In this document: positions 35,561 to 46,854 of the stretch, piece after piece
How the letters are laid out: every line of letters begins with the position of its first letter
Numbering within the stretch: the stretch's first letter is position 1
Assembly (NCBI GenBank): GCA_038503035.1
Contig: JAVSML010001000.1
Span: 558,397-622,396 of the forward strand
Direction of reading: 5' to 3'
Origin: Crocodylus rhombifer
Taxonomy: Eukaryota; Chordata; Crocodylia; Crocodylidae
Length of the DNA stretch: 64,000 nucleotides
Position numbers and translations under genes: made by a program
The notes under the pieces: generated by a model
Told to the model about the DNA's origin: nothing
Databases searched by the model: none
Seen by the model: the letters and a program-made list of their open reading frames with translations, nothing else

Positions 35561-37049
35561 TAAGAATTGTTCAAAGAAATGTGGCCACAGTAACAGTCAA
35601 AACCAAGAAGGACACAAGGAGGACACTACCGCAGGCAAGGAAGTGTTCTCTGAAGATATTCCCAACATCATGCCATTCTACTGACTTGGGTTTGGGGGCT
35701 GTTAAGGAGTCAGGTAGACAGGCTGGTAGGAAATGAATGTGTTCCACTGGAATATTTCCAACTAGATCCAGCATAATGCGCAAACCGAAAATTCTTGTCC
35801 GGCTAGTTGGAGTGCACTTGACATGCTTCTCAACATAACTTCCTTACTGAATGCTTAGATAAGTTGCAATTAAACCTTAGTGGTCAACTCGTGTTCTCAA
35901 ATTAGATCAGAACTTTAGCAGCAGTTCACATCATAATGCATATGTCATACTCTGAAGTATTAAATCCCTAGGAAGACTGCTTAAAAGCATGGCTGCAGCA
36001 AAACTGGAAGAAAAAAAGTTTATATGGCCCTTACTGTTCTTGATTTCAGTTTTTCAAATGTAATTAACCCTCCAGTTTAAAAATATGGCTTCTGTTTGTG
36101 GTGAGGTGGGTATTCCTGAGTGTTTATACCCACAAAAACTTCAAAGTTTGTTTTGTTCCTGTTACGCTCACTTCCCATCAGTTGCAAAATGGCCATATAA
36201 TGACAAGAAAAAGATGAGTCTGTGACTTAACAAGCTGCATTTACTTGTTTGAAGTTAGGAAATCATGGTTCAGTGTCATTTGTCTTTAAAATCAATAAAA
36301 TCCAAGGCTTCTTATATTTGTAAAGCTGTTTTGTAATGATAATGATTGAGGTTTGTTCTCTTATTGAAGGAAAGGACCTATTTTCAGTGGAATGTTGTAG
36401 CTTTTTAGGTAATTCAGCCCTAATTGTTATATATAACAATTTAATCTTCTGTGAATTTAAGAAGCCAAATTGCTTCCCTATGCTACGGAGATCCAAAATG
36501 AGTGCATACAATGTAAATGCAACTATGTTGTGTTTCAGTGTCAAAGACATAGGGCTAAATTGTCTCCTTCGTTGAAGCATACTTACAACCTGGTGGGGCT
36601 CTATATAGTAAGAGTTGGCTATGATTGGTAAGGAGCCTTATGCCACCTGAGGATTGTTTCTTTTTGACAGAACCCTGAATACAGTAAGCAAGTGTGTTGG
36701 GAACACTGGCTTTTCTGCCTTAATGTGGGTTGAGAGTATCCTATCTTCTATGCAAGTCTCAACTGGCCAGTACATCCAAAGAATTTCACATTTGTGCTAC
36801 TGGTGTCAGAAGGATCTCAGGTTGAGAATGTGGCCTGTTGTTGACAGCCATCTAGCTTATGAGTTCTTAAAACTACATAGGAATAAAAATATTTATCATT
36901 TTGTTGTTGTGGTTTTGGTCTAGCCCAACTTGAAGATTCTCTCATGTGCCTCCACTGAATTCTTTTCATTTTGTGTGTCATCTTCTGAAATAAACAGTCG
37001 GGATGCAGATACGTTTGCATCGCCACATACATACATTCAGGCATTCATG
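35561..37049. other. Unique intron, nothing recognised
   Basis: AT-rich; overlapping 105- and 79-codon frames at 36.3 kb lie on opposite strands and have no recognisable content. Confidence 0.4.
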
Positions 37050-38880
37050 TGGCAAGGTAGAAGCATGGTATGGTTCCAGTGTCAACCCCTCCCCCAGTGA
37101 AGGTGTTCAGTGTAGGCCCTTGAACCACCTCCGATGGCAGGCTGTTCCAGACCTCGGGGGCTCGGACAGTAAAGAAATTCTTCCTTATGTCCAGCCTGAA
37201 ACGGTCTTGCAGGAGTTTGTGACCATTCGACCTCGTCAACCCTTGGGGTGCTCTGGTGAACAAACGTTCCCCCAGATCCTGGTGGTCACCCCGATAAACT
37301 TATAGGTGGCCATCAGATCACCCCTGAACCTGCGCTTTTCCAGGCTAAAGAGCCCCATGGCTCTCAACCTGTCATCGTAAGGTCTGCTTTCCTGACCTCT
37401 GATCATGCGCGTGGCTCTCCTCTGGACTCTTTAAAGCTTCTCCACATCCTTTTTGAATTGTGGAGCCCAGAACTGGATGCAATACTCCAGCTGCGGCCTC
37501 ACCAGGGCTGACTACAGTTGGAGAAGGACATCCTGGGATTTGCTTAAGAAGCATCTATGGATGCAAGCCAGCGTTTTGGTCGCTTTACTAGCCACAGCAT
37601 CGCATTGCAGGCTCATGTTCATCTTGTGGTCAATGATGACCCCCAAGTCTCTTTCTTCTGTAGTGCTAGCCAGCATAGCACTGCTGAGCCTATAAGGATG
37701 CTGCAGGGTTTTTTTTCCCAAGGTGGAGAACCTTGCATTTTTCGGTGTTAAACACCATCAGGTTCTCATCTGCTCATTTGCTGAGCCTGTCCAGGTCGGC
37801 CTGGATCACTCACCTGTCTTCTGGTGTGGATGCTTTGCCCCAAAGTTTGGTGTCATTGGCGAACTTGGCCAATCCGCTCCTGACTCCTATGTCCGCATCA
37901 TTAATGAAGATGTTGAACAGTATGGGTCCAAGGACAGAGCCTTGGGGGACCCCACTGGTCACAGGACACCATGATGAGTGACTGCCATAAGTTACTACCC
38001 TCTGGGTCCGACTACAGAGCCAGTTTCCCAGCCAGCAGATCGTGGTGGACCCAAGGCCACAATTGGCCAGTTTCACCAAGAAGTGATCATAGGATACCAG
38101 ATCGAAGGGTTTTTTGAAGTCAAGACATATGACATCAATCTCTTCTCCCTTGTCCAGGTGATAGGTCACCTGGTCATAGAAGGAAATGAGGTTGGTCAGG
38201 CAAGACCTACCCACAACAAACCCGTGCTGGCTATCCCTTAGGATGTTGGCGTCAGCCAGTCAATTAAGGAAGGCCTCTTTAATAAGCTTTTCCAAGATCT
38301 TCCCCGGGATAGAAGTCAGGCTGATGGGCCTATAGTTAGCCGGATCCACTTTCCTCCCTTTCTTGAAGACAGGCACCACATTGGCCTTCTTCCAGTCTTC
38401 AGGCACTACACCAGAGCACCAGGAGTTCTCAAAGATCCGTGCCAGGGGCTGGGCTATGATGCTTACCAGCTGCTTGAGTACCCTGGGGTGCAGATTGTCA
38501 GGGCCGGCTGACTTGAAGGTATCCAGCTTCTCAAGATATTCCTTCATGAGGTCAGCATTAATGGAGGGCAGGGGATCCCCCTAACCTGGAACTCCCTGTC
38601 CCATAGTGGGCATGGGCGTCCCATGGAACTGATGAAAGACCTATGCAAAGTACACATTTAATAGGTTGGCTTTTTCCTGGGCATTGGTTGTCAGTTGCCC
38701 CATCTGGTTTAGCAGGGGTCCAATGTTGCCCTTGCTTTTCCTCTGGCTCCCCTCATATCTGAAAAAGGACTTTTTATTGTCCTTGATGCTTGAAGCTAGT
38801 TGGAGTTCAGTTGCAGCCTTGGCTTTCCTGGTTTGCTCCCTGCAGAATAATCCTCCTTGGAGGATGAAGCTTGTGTAATG
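37050..38880 (-). mobile_element. CR1 LINE, antisense, ORF2 3' half
   Basis: A well-kept antisense CR1 runs from its 3' UTR (left) to the start of the reverse transcriptase (right). Words such as CTTATGTCCAGCCTG, CTCTCCTCTGGACTC and CAAGTCTCTTTCTTC match the crocodilian-type CR1 I know. Two minus frames encode RT blocks. The 3' tail on the left is missing or replaced near 37.05 kb. Confidence 0.9.
37810..38547 (-). pseudogene. CR1 reverse transcriptase, two adjoining frames
   Basis: The frame at 38260-38547 carries SAGPDNLHPRVLK, PEDWKKANVVPVFKKG and NYRPISLTSIPGKILEK, the N-terminal RT blocks. The frame at 37810-38214 carries [28 protein letters not shown] and FANDTKL. The last is the catalytic F/Y-A-D-D box with the third position changed to N, so it would be dead even if joined. 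A stop and frame change separate the two pieces. Confidence 0.85.
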
Positions 38881-38881
38881 T

Positions 38882-38899
38882 CATTCTATTCTATTCTAT
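38882..38899. repeat. (ATTCT)n microsatellite at the CR1 border
   Basis: Three ATTCT-type units mark the 5' truncation point of the antisense CR1. Confidence 0.85.
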
Positions 38900-38940
38900 A
38901 TAGACTGAAGGGCAACATCCAGATGAGCGCAGACATTTGG

Positions 38941-38999
38941 TTCCCCAGGAACAAGTAGCAGTGGCACACTTTGTGTTGCTGCTACTTGTCCCTGGGGAA
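38941..38999. repeat. Long-armed hairpin
   Basis: Arms of 21 bases at 38941-38961 and 38979-38999 match at 20 positions around a 17-base loop. The word TTCCCCAGG opens the left arm and CCTGGGGAA closes the right. It is probably the core of a small MITE adjoining the CR1; no target duplication was resolved. Confidence 0.85.
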
Positions 39000-39049
39000 A
39001 ACCCATGCCACGCATGCTCTGGCATGCAGCTGGTTAAAAGAGGCACCAT

Positions 39050-41660
39050 TTTGAAATTTCTAAATAATTAAGGTTAGTTCTGTGGTTTGCATTTTTGCAA
39101 GAAGGATGACAGTAAGTCTTTTTTAAACTCTTAACTCTCATAATGCGAAGCTCCTTGAAATGTGACTCTGGGTCCATAGGCCATTTTTTTCTTGTCAAGA
39201 CTGGAGAAGTGAAACAACAGCCAAAGCTTGTAATGAAAAAAAATCTGGCATCCCCAAATAAAAATGGGGTCGGCCATAGATACACTGTTTACCTAAATAA
39301 AATAAATAAAGCTGAGAGTCTGGGGAGTGGACACTGGATTGTAGGGATCTCTTCTTGGTGTATTTCTGTAAGACAGGGTTAGTTGGGATTTTTGTGTACG
39401 TAGAGAATGTACGAACAATAGGCATCACTTTTCCTAGTACTGAAATTCAGCCACCAGTGCAGAATAACATGAGAACAGTTTGAGAGGAAGTGTGGAACAC
39501 TATATTCAACTGAAACTAATTACCTGATTAGATTTTGGCCTGGATGTCAGGGTTGACATCCAATGGTCTTGGCGATAATACCTGCAAACAAAGCCAAGTC
39601 TAGTCTTTTTTTTTTTATTTAAAAACTCCAGACAAAACTTTTGAACTTGTAAGCTGAAAGTTAAGTATTGCAAAAATAGGCCACATATATTTAAAGCCCT
39701 GATGGTTCCCAGGCCTGCCAATAGGCACTTGGCACCTTTGAAAACCAACATGCTTACTGGCATTCTAATTTAAGCATAGGTTGACCTTCTTTAAATATAA
39801 TGCAAAACCCAGCTTTCATAGCATCTTGCTGGATCCTCAGTATGGTCTCAAAAGAACATGTTATCTGTAGAATTAGTAACACTATCCCTGCAGTGTTTCA
39901 GATTTTCCTCTTAGAAGTGTATCATGCAAAGACTGGGTTGATGTATTTCTTCCCAGTTCCAGATATAAACCATAATAACCTTACCCAAGAGGTAAGGTTA
40001 CCTAATCTGACTTCATACCGTACCTTTTTTCTACCCACCATCATAAAAAAAGGGACCTCTGAGTTCAAGACTGTTGCCACTTCTATAACCCCTTCTTCTA
40101 CCTTCTCAGTAATAATCTGTTTCTATCTCTCTCTGGTTTTGAAGATGACTTTGTAACTTTTTTTAAAGCTTTCCTGTCAGAAATCTTTGTGCAACATTCC
40201 AAGTGCCTGAAGTGTTTGGATCCTCTACATGTATTTATATAACGTTAAACAAATGGTTACTGTTTATCTCTGGACTGTTGTAAAGAGACTAAGCAGCTAT
40301 TTATGTTTTAGGAGAGATTTTTAGCTTTACTGGAAAAAAAAGGGTTTTTTTCAGCTACATGCTATTACTTAAGTTGCAGCCCATTATCATTGGTAGAGGT
40401 ATGTTTAAGCACTGGATACATGTAGACAGCCTTGATCAGTGCAGACGGCATTTGACCTGGATCTTTCTGTTTGGCTGGAAAATTCAGAATTACCTTCACC
40501 TCCAACAGTGCTTTTCTCCTCCAGTCTCCTCTCTTATACATAGGAGGCTGAAATAATATCAGGTATGTTGTGAAGCTCTGTATAGGTGACCTTGTTTTCT
40601 AAGGACAAATGATATTTTGGAAGAGTTGCCAACTAGATCAAAATATTGGTTCACAAAATCCAATGGGCAGTGTCGGACCTTGACAGATGTCCAAGAAACT
40701 CAATGGATGTATATGAAATGATCATCGCGTTACAGAAAACTTTATTCCTATCTTCTCAGTACAGTTTATTAACCTCTTTTTCCAAAAAAATGAACTCTAC
40801 ATATAAAAAAACCTATTACTTTTTTAGTTCTTTTAAACTATTTTCCTAGAATACTGTATGGTTAACTGTGTATTATGCCAAAACGTTTCTTCTTGGTACT
40901 CTTGAATTTATCGCTTGTTACCCACTGGATCCACCCCATCAATATATGTGGATTTATTCTTAAGGAGGCATCATAAAACCCAAGAAAACTGAGAAATAAT
41001 ATTAAGGAGGGTACTTTGATAAACACTACTTAATACCTAAATTGACTAGGTATTATAGGTTGGAACTGACAAAGTTTGGATCCCATGGCTTCAACCAGTG
41101 ACAGGAGAATTCACGTTATATAACCTTGTTGTTTTGGTTTGTTTCCTCTCTGAATGAGGTCATGCAGGTGAGTGATCACAGGAATGGTTGAGCTCCTCTG
41201 ACTCCTGAATCTTGAAAGCAATCAGTTTTAGCATATATTTTTGTACCCTGACATTTTCCATTTGGCCAATAAAAAGGTCAAAGCATCAGGTTTCAAATAG
41301 ACAACAATAGTGAGGTCTTAAAGCAAGGGATTTCCATAGCTTAGCCTTGCCTTCTAGTGACCAGAAACTTCTTCTTGGTGGCACATTTGAAGTCCAATGA
41401 ACTCTAGAAATTACCCAGATTCTAAGAGAACTAGATGCCCCGTGAATGCTATTAATATCCCAACTCCACCGAGTGTGGTGTCTTAACTCCATTAGAGCAG
41501 GTAGTAGATGTATCTTTTCCTCTAAAGCAGGTGCATAAAGTGTATGGTGATGCTAGCTAGAAAACTTGGTGAATACTATCTAACTGCTGAAAAGGTAGGC
41601 AACTCTGTTCTCAGATTAAATAAGGGTAACATGTATTTATATATGTTTTTTCTAACTATT
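39050..41660. other. Unique intron upstream of the GREM2 coding exon
   Basis: AT-rich sequence with no recognised transposon or exon. Frames of 60-118 codons have no known content. Confidence 0.4.
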
Positions 41661-41680
41661 ACTTACATTATTGTTGCAGG
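41661..41680 (+). other. GREM2: Splice acceptor of the GREM2 coding exon
   Basis: A T-rich run ends in TTATTGTTGCAG, with AG at 41678-41679. The exon then opens with a single G before the ATG at 41681-41683. This fits the known arrangement in which the GREM2 reading frame is confined to the last exon. Confidence 0.85.
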
Positions 41681-42184
41681 ATGATCTGGAAACTTGTCTT
41701 TTCCATTTTTCTGGTGGCAGCCTTCATTAGAGTAACAGAGAACAGGAAAAACCGTCCTGCAGGGGCTATTCCCTCTCCATATAAAGACAGCAGCACCAAC
41801 AACTCTGAAAGGCGGCAACACCTAAACAAAGAAGTACTGGCCTCTAGCCAGGAAGCCCTTGTTGTTACTGAGAGGAAGTATCTTAAAAGTGATTGGTGCA
41901 AAACACAACCCTTGCGGCAGACTGTCAGCGAGGAGGGCTGCATAAGCCGTACCATCATCAACCGCTTCTGCTATGGCCAGTGCAACTCATTCTATATCCC
42001 GCGGCATGTGAAAAAGGAGGAGGAATCTTTTCAATCCTGTGCTTTCTGCAAGCCTCAGAAGGTTACCTCCTTCACGGTGGAGCTGGAGTGTCCCGACATG
42101 GATCCACCTTTTCGACTCAAGAAAATTCAGAAAGTTAAGCAGTGCCGGTGTATGTCAGTGAACCTCAACTCAAGCAAACAATGA
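41681..42184 (+). CDS. GREM2: Gremlin-2 (PRDC), secreted DAN-family BMP antagonist, complete coding exon
   Basis: The 167-residue product is recognisable along its length as gremlin-2, which binds BMP2/BMP4-type ligands outside the cell and blocks receptor access. Residues 1-20 form a hydrophobic signal peptide (KLVFSIFLVAAFI core). A basic linker follows, with RKNRPAGAIPSPYKD at 22-36 and a glycosylation sequon NNS at 40-42. The DAN cystine-knot domain spans about 73-157, with cysteines at 73, 87, 97, 101, 120, 123, 137, 155 and 157; CYGQC, the SFYIPRH finger and KQCRC are all intact. The mammalian protein is 168 residues, so length agrees; the small difference is at the C-terminus (VNLNSSKQ). 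The ATG lies one base after the exon start, and no upstream in-frame start is available within the exon. There is no frameshift or stop. GREM1 is less likely because it is longer and has a different N-terminus. Confidence 0.97.
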   Translation: MIWKLVFSIFLVAAFIRVTENRKNRPAGAIPSPYKDSSTNNSERRQHLNKEVLASSQEALVVTERKYLKSDWCKTQPLRQTVSEEGCISRTIINRFCYGQCNSFYIPRHVKKEEESFQSCAFCKPQKVTSFTVELECPDMDPPFRLKKIQKVKQCRCMSVNLNSSKQ

Positions 42185-44497
42185 GAGCAAGGATGTGGCT
42201 GCTGCTTGGTGTTACCACATCAGATTTGCTGTTGCCTCTCCTTTCCCATGAGCACACTTATGGGCTGGTTATTTTTTTTCTATCAGGAGGCATCTCTCCA
42301 GCAGGGAAGGATTTCTGTCACTTGCCTACTGGAAATAAAGCTTATCCTGGGCTATATTAGGCACCTTGCCATAAAGCTTCAGTATATCTATCTCCAATGT
42401 AATCTTCTTATTGAATTTTTAAGGGTGGAGCAGGCTCCAAGAATTTGGGATTGATCTTCCAGGTGACTGATGGCTGAGTCTGGCATTACCATTTCCACTA
42501 TGTGGAAAAAGCCCTCTGCCCTACACTCCGGTACCCTCTGTGTGAAGAGGAGGAATCTTTTTATGGCTCTTGGTCTTCAGTCCAGAACTTTTCACTTTGA
42601 AGTGCTTGGTGCTGTTGTCTGAGGCTATGTGACACAGAGACCAGACACAGTACTATACTATAAGAAAGTGAGAGTCTCTAAAGAGCCTGATCGTGATAAA
42701 ACAAGGTGAAATGTGGAATGATGAACTGTCCTAGGCTTAAGGGTGAGAGAGAGAAGCACCAAGCGGGGGAGGGGGGTGTTAGGTCAGCCACCACACTTGC
42801 TTCAATAGATTGAAGGTATAGTTCTTTGCTGTTGTGGATAGAATATATCAAACACATGGTCTCTTCTGCAATGTCTATTTTGTAACCTAGCTATAGTAAA
42901 CATCTGTTTAAAGTGTTATAGACCTAGCCATGTATATATGTTTCTTGTGGTGGAAACTCTGGAGGCAAGATTAAAGCTTCTTGAGGAAGAGACTTGGGTG
43001 CTAGGTCAGTCACCTGACTTGAAATTGACAGAATTCGAATGGGCTTTCAGTAGATTCAACATTACTTTTTTTTTTTTAACTCCAAAAAGGACTGTGCACC
43101 ATCCAGTTATTACTTTGTATTTATGCCTGCTTGGGGTTTGTGTTTCACTTAAGTTATTAAAGCACTGTAGCACATAAAACAGACTGTAATCATTGTTGAG
43201 TTGAACACAAAAGTTCCCATACATCCTAACTCCTTTTGGGAGTTAGGCCTGGTGTTTTCCATATGCGGAATGGAAATCAACTAATTTTTCTATTGTCAGA
43301 AGACAAAACATTTAGTAAATGCCATAAGAATGTGTCACTGCTATAGAAGTGAGGAAGGATCGCTCACACTTCTGTAGAAACTGGGAGGGAATGAGCTGTT
43401 GTAATTTCTGAAGCACTGTTGACCCATTTAATTTTTGGTATAAAGATATAATAAATCAGTATTGGTAGATTCTCTTAGTTCATTTACAATCATACTAAGT
43501 TACTTACTTGGCAGAGTTTAGTGTGTCTGTATATTCAGTAGGTTCCAGTTCAATTAATTTTCTGTGTTTTTAAAGAGGAGGACTTCAAAGTAACTGGTTG
43601 CTAATAAACATTTGAAGAGCATACAAGTTAATAACAATGACAAGTGTGACCTTGTTGCATGCCTCAGAGCTTAGCACATACAATACTTCTTGTTCAATTA
43701 AACCAGCTTACTATGGAGCTCTTCACTGCCAGCTTCTTCAGATATGATCACTCCAAGGGGTTAAAGTGTTCAGGACTGTTGCCAAATACAAGCTTAGTGG
43801 CACAGTTCTCCATTATGTGAGACAGCCTGCTTTAAGAGGCTTACAGTACTGATCTCTCCTAGATCTCATCAATCGGTTTACGGGGATTGGCACAGAGAGG
43901 ATGGGGTTGAGCAGGCATGTTATCCCTGCTATATGAACAGCTATGTTGCCTGTGTTTGTTACACAATGTCAGGGCCGTGTAGGGAGACTCCTAGCACAGC
44001 ACTGGCTTTAGAAGCTGTTGCTGTTGGCTGTATGCCAGCCAGCCACAGATTGGGGACTACCAAATCCAGACTGTTGGACTTTATTGATCAACATGAAAAG
44101 GGCGAGATAGGAATGCCTGCAATCCATTAAGACTCCAGGGCTATGAGACTACCCTTGGAGAAAAGCCACCTAAAACCATGCCCTTGCATCTAGGTCTAGC
44201 TATAAAATGCCCTAGTACCTTCCTCATTATATTAAGTCTAAAAATCATTTTAGGTAAAATGTGCAAGGATTCTTATTATCTTTAAGCTACACCCAACGTG
44301 GGCTTCTCACCGGTTTGCAAAATAAATATGCTGCAGCATGAAGCTCTTCCTTGGGGCTTTTTATGTAAAAACTGAGTTGAGCTTGTAATGGTTAAAACTG
44401 TATTTAATTCTTGTTTTATAACTGAAAACAAAATGAAATTCTATAAGTATAATGTAATTATTTTATAGGTCTGCTATTAAATTATAGAACAAATAAA
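42185..44497 (+). other. GREM2: GREM2 3' untranslated region (likely extent)
   Basis: The stretch after the stop is unique, AT-rich and free of recognisable transposons until the CR1 tail at about 44.71 kb. Mammalian GREM2 transcripts carry a 3' UTR of several kilobases, so a long one is expected. Canonical AATAAA hexamers occur at 42334-42339, 43450-43455, 43603-43608, 44321-44326 and 44492-44497. The distal one is followed about 25 bases later by a GT-rich patch (GGTGTGCGGGCTTT), as a cleavage site needs. Which sites are used cannot be told from sequence alone. Confidence 0.55.
44492..44497 (+). terminator. GREM2: Candidate distal poly(A) signal of GREM2
   Basis: AATAAA is followed by a GT-rich element near 44523-44538. 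It is the last hexamer before the CR1 insertion. The earlier hexamers at 43450 and 43603 are alternatives that would give a 1.3-1.4 kb 3' UTR. Confidence 0.45.
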
Positions 44498-45585
44498 GAT
44501 ACTCTAGGGTTATACGGTAACCAGGTGTGCGGGCTTTGCTTCAGACTTCAGTGTCTAAGTTCTAGGTGGGGCTCTACTGGCTTGTTCTGGGTCCTCAATG
44601 TCCCTTTTTCTATTGCAGCGGGACTTGCACTGCCTCGGGAGCAGGTAGGAACAAGACTGTGGCTCAGCATTCCCCTAACTTACTCACCTGGTTTTGATGC
44701 GAGGAGGGGAAGTATAGAATCATAGATTCATAGAAAATGAGGGTTAGAAGGGATCTCAGGAGGTCATCCAGTCCAGCCCCCTGCTCAAAGCAGGCCGTCC
44801 TCAACTATATATTCCTAGCCAAGGTGTTATCTAGCCAAGTATTAAAAACCTACAAGGATAAAGATTCTTCAGCCTCTCTGAGTAACTTGTTCCAGTGCTG
44901 TACTACCTCCTCATGAGAGAGCTTTCCAAGCTCAGTCCCCTCGGCCTCTCCTCAGAAGACACATGCCCCAGCCCCCTTAACCATTTTTCTTGCCTTCTAC
45001 TGGACTCTCTCCAATTTGTTCACATCCTTTCTGTTGGCGGGGGGGGGGTGTGCAAAATTGGACTTTGTACTCCATATGTGACCTCACCAGTGCCAAATAG
45101 AGGGGAAGAATCATGTCCCTCGATCTGCTGGCAATTCTCCTACTAATGCAGCCCAGTATATGCTTTTAGCCTTCTTGGCAATGAGGGTACACCCTTGACT
45201 CAAATTCATTTTATTATTCGTTGTAACCCAGGTCCTTTTCTGCAGAGCTGCTTCTTAGCCAGTTGGTCTCCAGCTTATACCAGTGCATGAGATTGTTCCA
45301 TCTGAAGTGCACGACTTTTCACTTGTCCTGGTTGTACCTCATGAGATTTCTTTTGGCCCAATCCTCCAATTTATCTAAGTCCATCTGAATCCTAGCTCTA
45401 CCCTCCAACTTATCTACTACACCCTCCAGCTTGGTGTCACTTGCAGACTCGGTGAGGATTCACTCCATCCCATCTTCCAGGTCACTGATGAAGATATTGA
45501 ACAAAACCAGCCCCTCAGCTGACCCCCTGGGACACAACACGGTAGCAGCTGCTAGACATTGAGTTATTTGAGCCTGACCATCCAG

Positions 45586-46041
45586 TCAGTTTTCCATCAA
45601 CCTTACAATCCACTTATCCAACTTATACTTCCTTAGCTTGCTTGCAAAAATTTTGTGAGCAACCATATCAAAAGCCTTTCTAAAGTCAAGGTATATCATG
45701 TTCACTTCTCTTCCCACATCCACGGAGCCAGTCTTCTCATCAGAGAAGGCAATGATATTGGTCAGACATGACTTGCCCTTGGGGAATTCATGCTGACTGT
45801 TTGTAATCACCCTCTTTTCTTCCAAGTGTGTAGAAATAGATTCTTTGAGGACCTGATCCATGATCTTCCCAGGGACTAATGTGAAGCTGACTGCATCCCT
45901 GGATCCTCCTTTCTTGAAGGAGGAGCTCGCCCAGTCACCGTGAGTTTTCAGAGATAATGTCCAGAAGCTCTGCAATTCCATCAACCAACTCCCACAGCGC
46001 CTTTGGGTGCATTGCATCAGGCCCCATGGACTTGTACACAT
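45586..46041 (-). pseudogene. CR1 reverse transcriptase fragment
   Basis: A 151-codon minus frame keeps the RT blocks SCLTNIIAFSDE and IYLDFRKAFDMVAHKIFASKL. It lacks the YADD box, which lies in other frames to the left. Part of the long antisense CR1. Confidence 0.8.
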
Positions 46042-46240
46042 CCAGCTTTTCTAGCTAGTCCCTAGTCTGTTCTTTCACCACTGTTGGCTGCTCACCTTCT
46101 CCCCAAACTGTGCTGCCACAAGCAGTAGTCTGGGGTTGACTTTGCCTGTGAAGACTGTGGTGAAAAAGGCATTGAATACTTCAGTCTTTTCCACATCATC
46201 AGTCACGAGGTTCCCTTATCTTTCTTTTGTTGCTGACATA

Positions 46241-46854
46241 CAGGCAACCCCCACTTAGCACTCTTAACTGGTTCCGGAAAAATGGAGAGTTAGGCAGAAC
46301 AGCGTTAAGCGAAATTCATTTTCCCATAGGAATTAATGTAAATAAATACAATTTGTTACCTACTCAGGGCCACCTTGTCTGGCGCCATGCCATTGCTGCC
46401 CACCTGGGCCCTGGCCATGGAGGCAGTGCTATTGGTCCGCTCCATATGGGCCGGTGGGGAAGTCACGGCCACAGCTGCGGTCACTCCAGGCTGGCTCCTC
46501 CTCCTCTCTGCTGGTGCAGCCCAGCCTGGCTCCATAGAGCCTGTCAGGCTGGACCCCATGCTCCTGCTGCCCCCTCCCCCCGAACTCCTGCCATCCCTGG
46601 CCCTGGTGCACCAGCATGGGCCCAACACTCACCCCCACCTGCTCACTCACTGCCTGCCATTTCCATTTCCCCACTTTCCCACCCACCACTGCCACTTCTC
46701 CCTCTGTCCAACCCATCTGCCAGCCGCTCTGGCACCACATGCTGGAGCATGATAACAAAACTCACTTAGTGCTAAGTGGAATCAACTATAAATTTAAAAT
46801 GAGTGCTATAGTGAAATAGTGCTAAATGAAACCGCACTAAGCAGGGGTTCCCTG
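46241..46854. mobile_element. 614-bp Tigger-like (Tc1/mariner-type) transposon with GC-rich core
   Basis: It starts CAGGCAACCCCCACTTAGCA and ends TGCGGTTT-complement wording closing in GCAGGGGTTCCCTG, an imperfect inverted repeat. It is flanked on both sides by TA (46239-46240 and 46855-46856), the mariner-type duplication. CR1 wording resumes exactly across the site (GACATA, then CTTGTAGAAACCCTTC). About 46370-46740 is GC-rich. Frames across it (180, 125 and 109 codons) have no transposase-like content. Confidence 0.85.

Larger units (their letters stand above)
1..41679 (+). other. GREM2: GREM2 intron (3' part), before the coding exon
   Basis: Vertebrate GREM2 has a non-coding first exon, a very long intron and one exon holding the whole reading frame. 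The acceptor at 41678-41679 closes such an intron, and no credible upstream exon is visible. GC-rich patches at 3.6-4.2, 8.8-9.9 and 18.6-19.7 kb are CpG-poor and lie inside transposons, so they are not the promoter or exon 1. The first exon is therefore inferred to lie upstream of this window. The interval is a mixture of unique AT-rich DNA and the repeats listed separately. Confidence 0.7.

Noticed and set aside
41893..42138. Second frame inside the GREM2 exon
   Set aside because: It is an out-of-frame shadow of the cystine-knot coding sequence.
46227..46769. 180-codon frame
   Set aside because: It starts in CR1 and runs into the Tigger-like element, crossing the target duplication, so it cannot be an ancestral gene.
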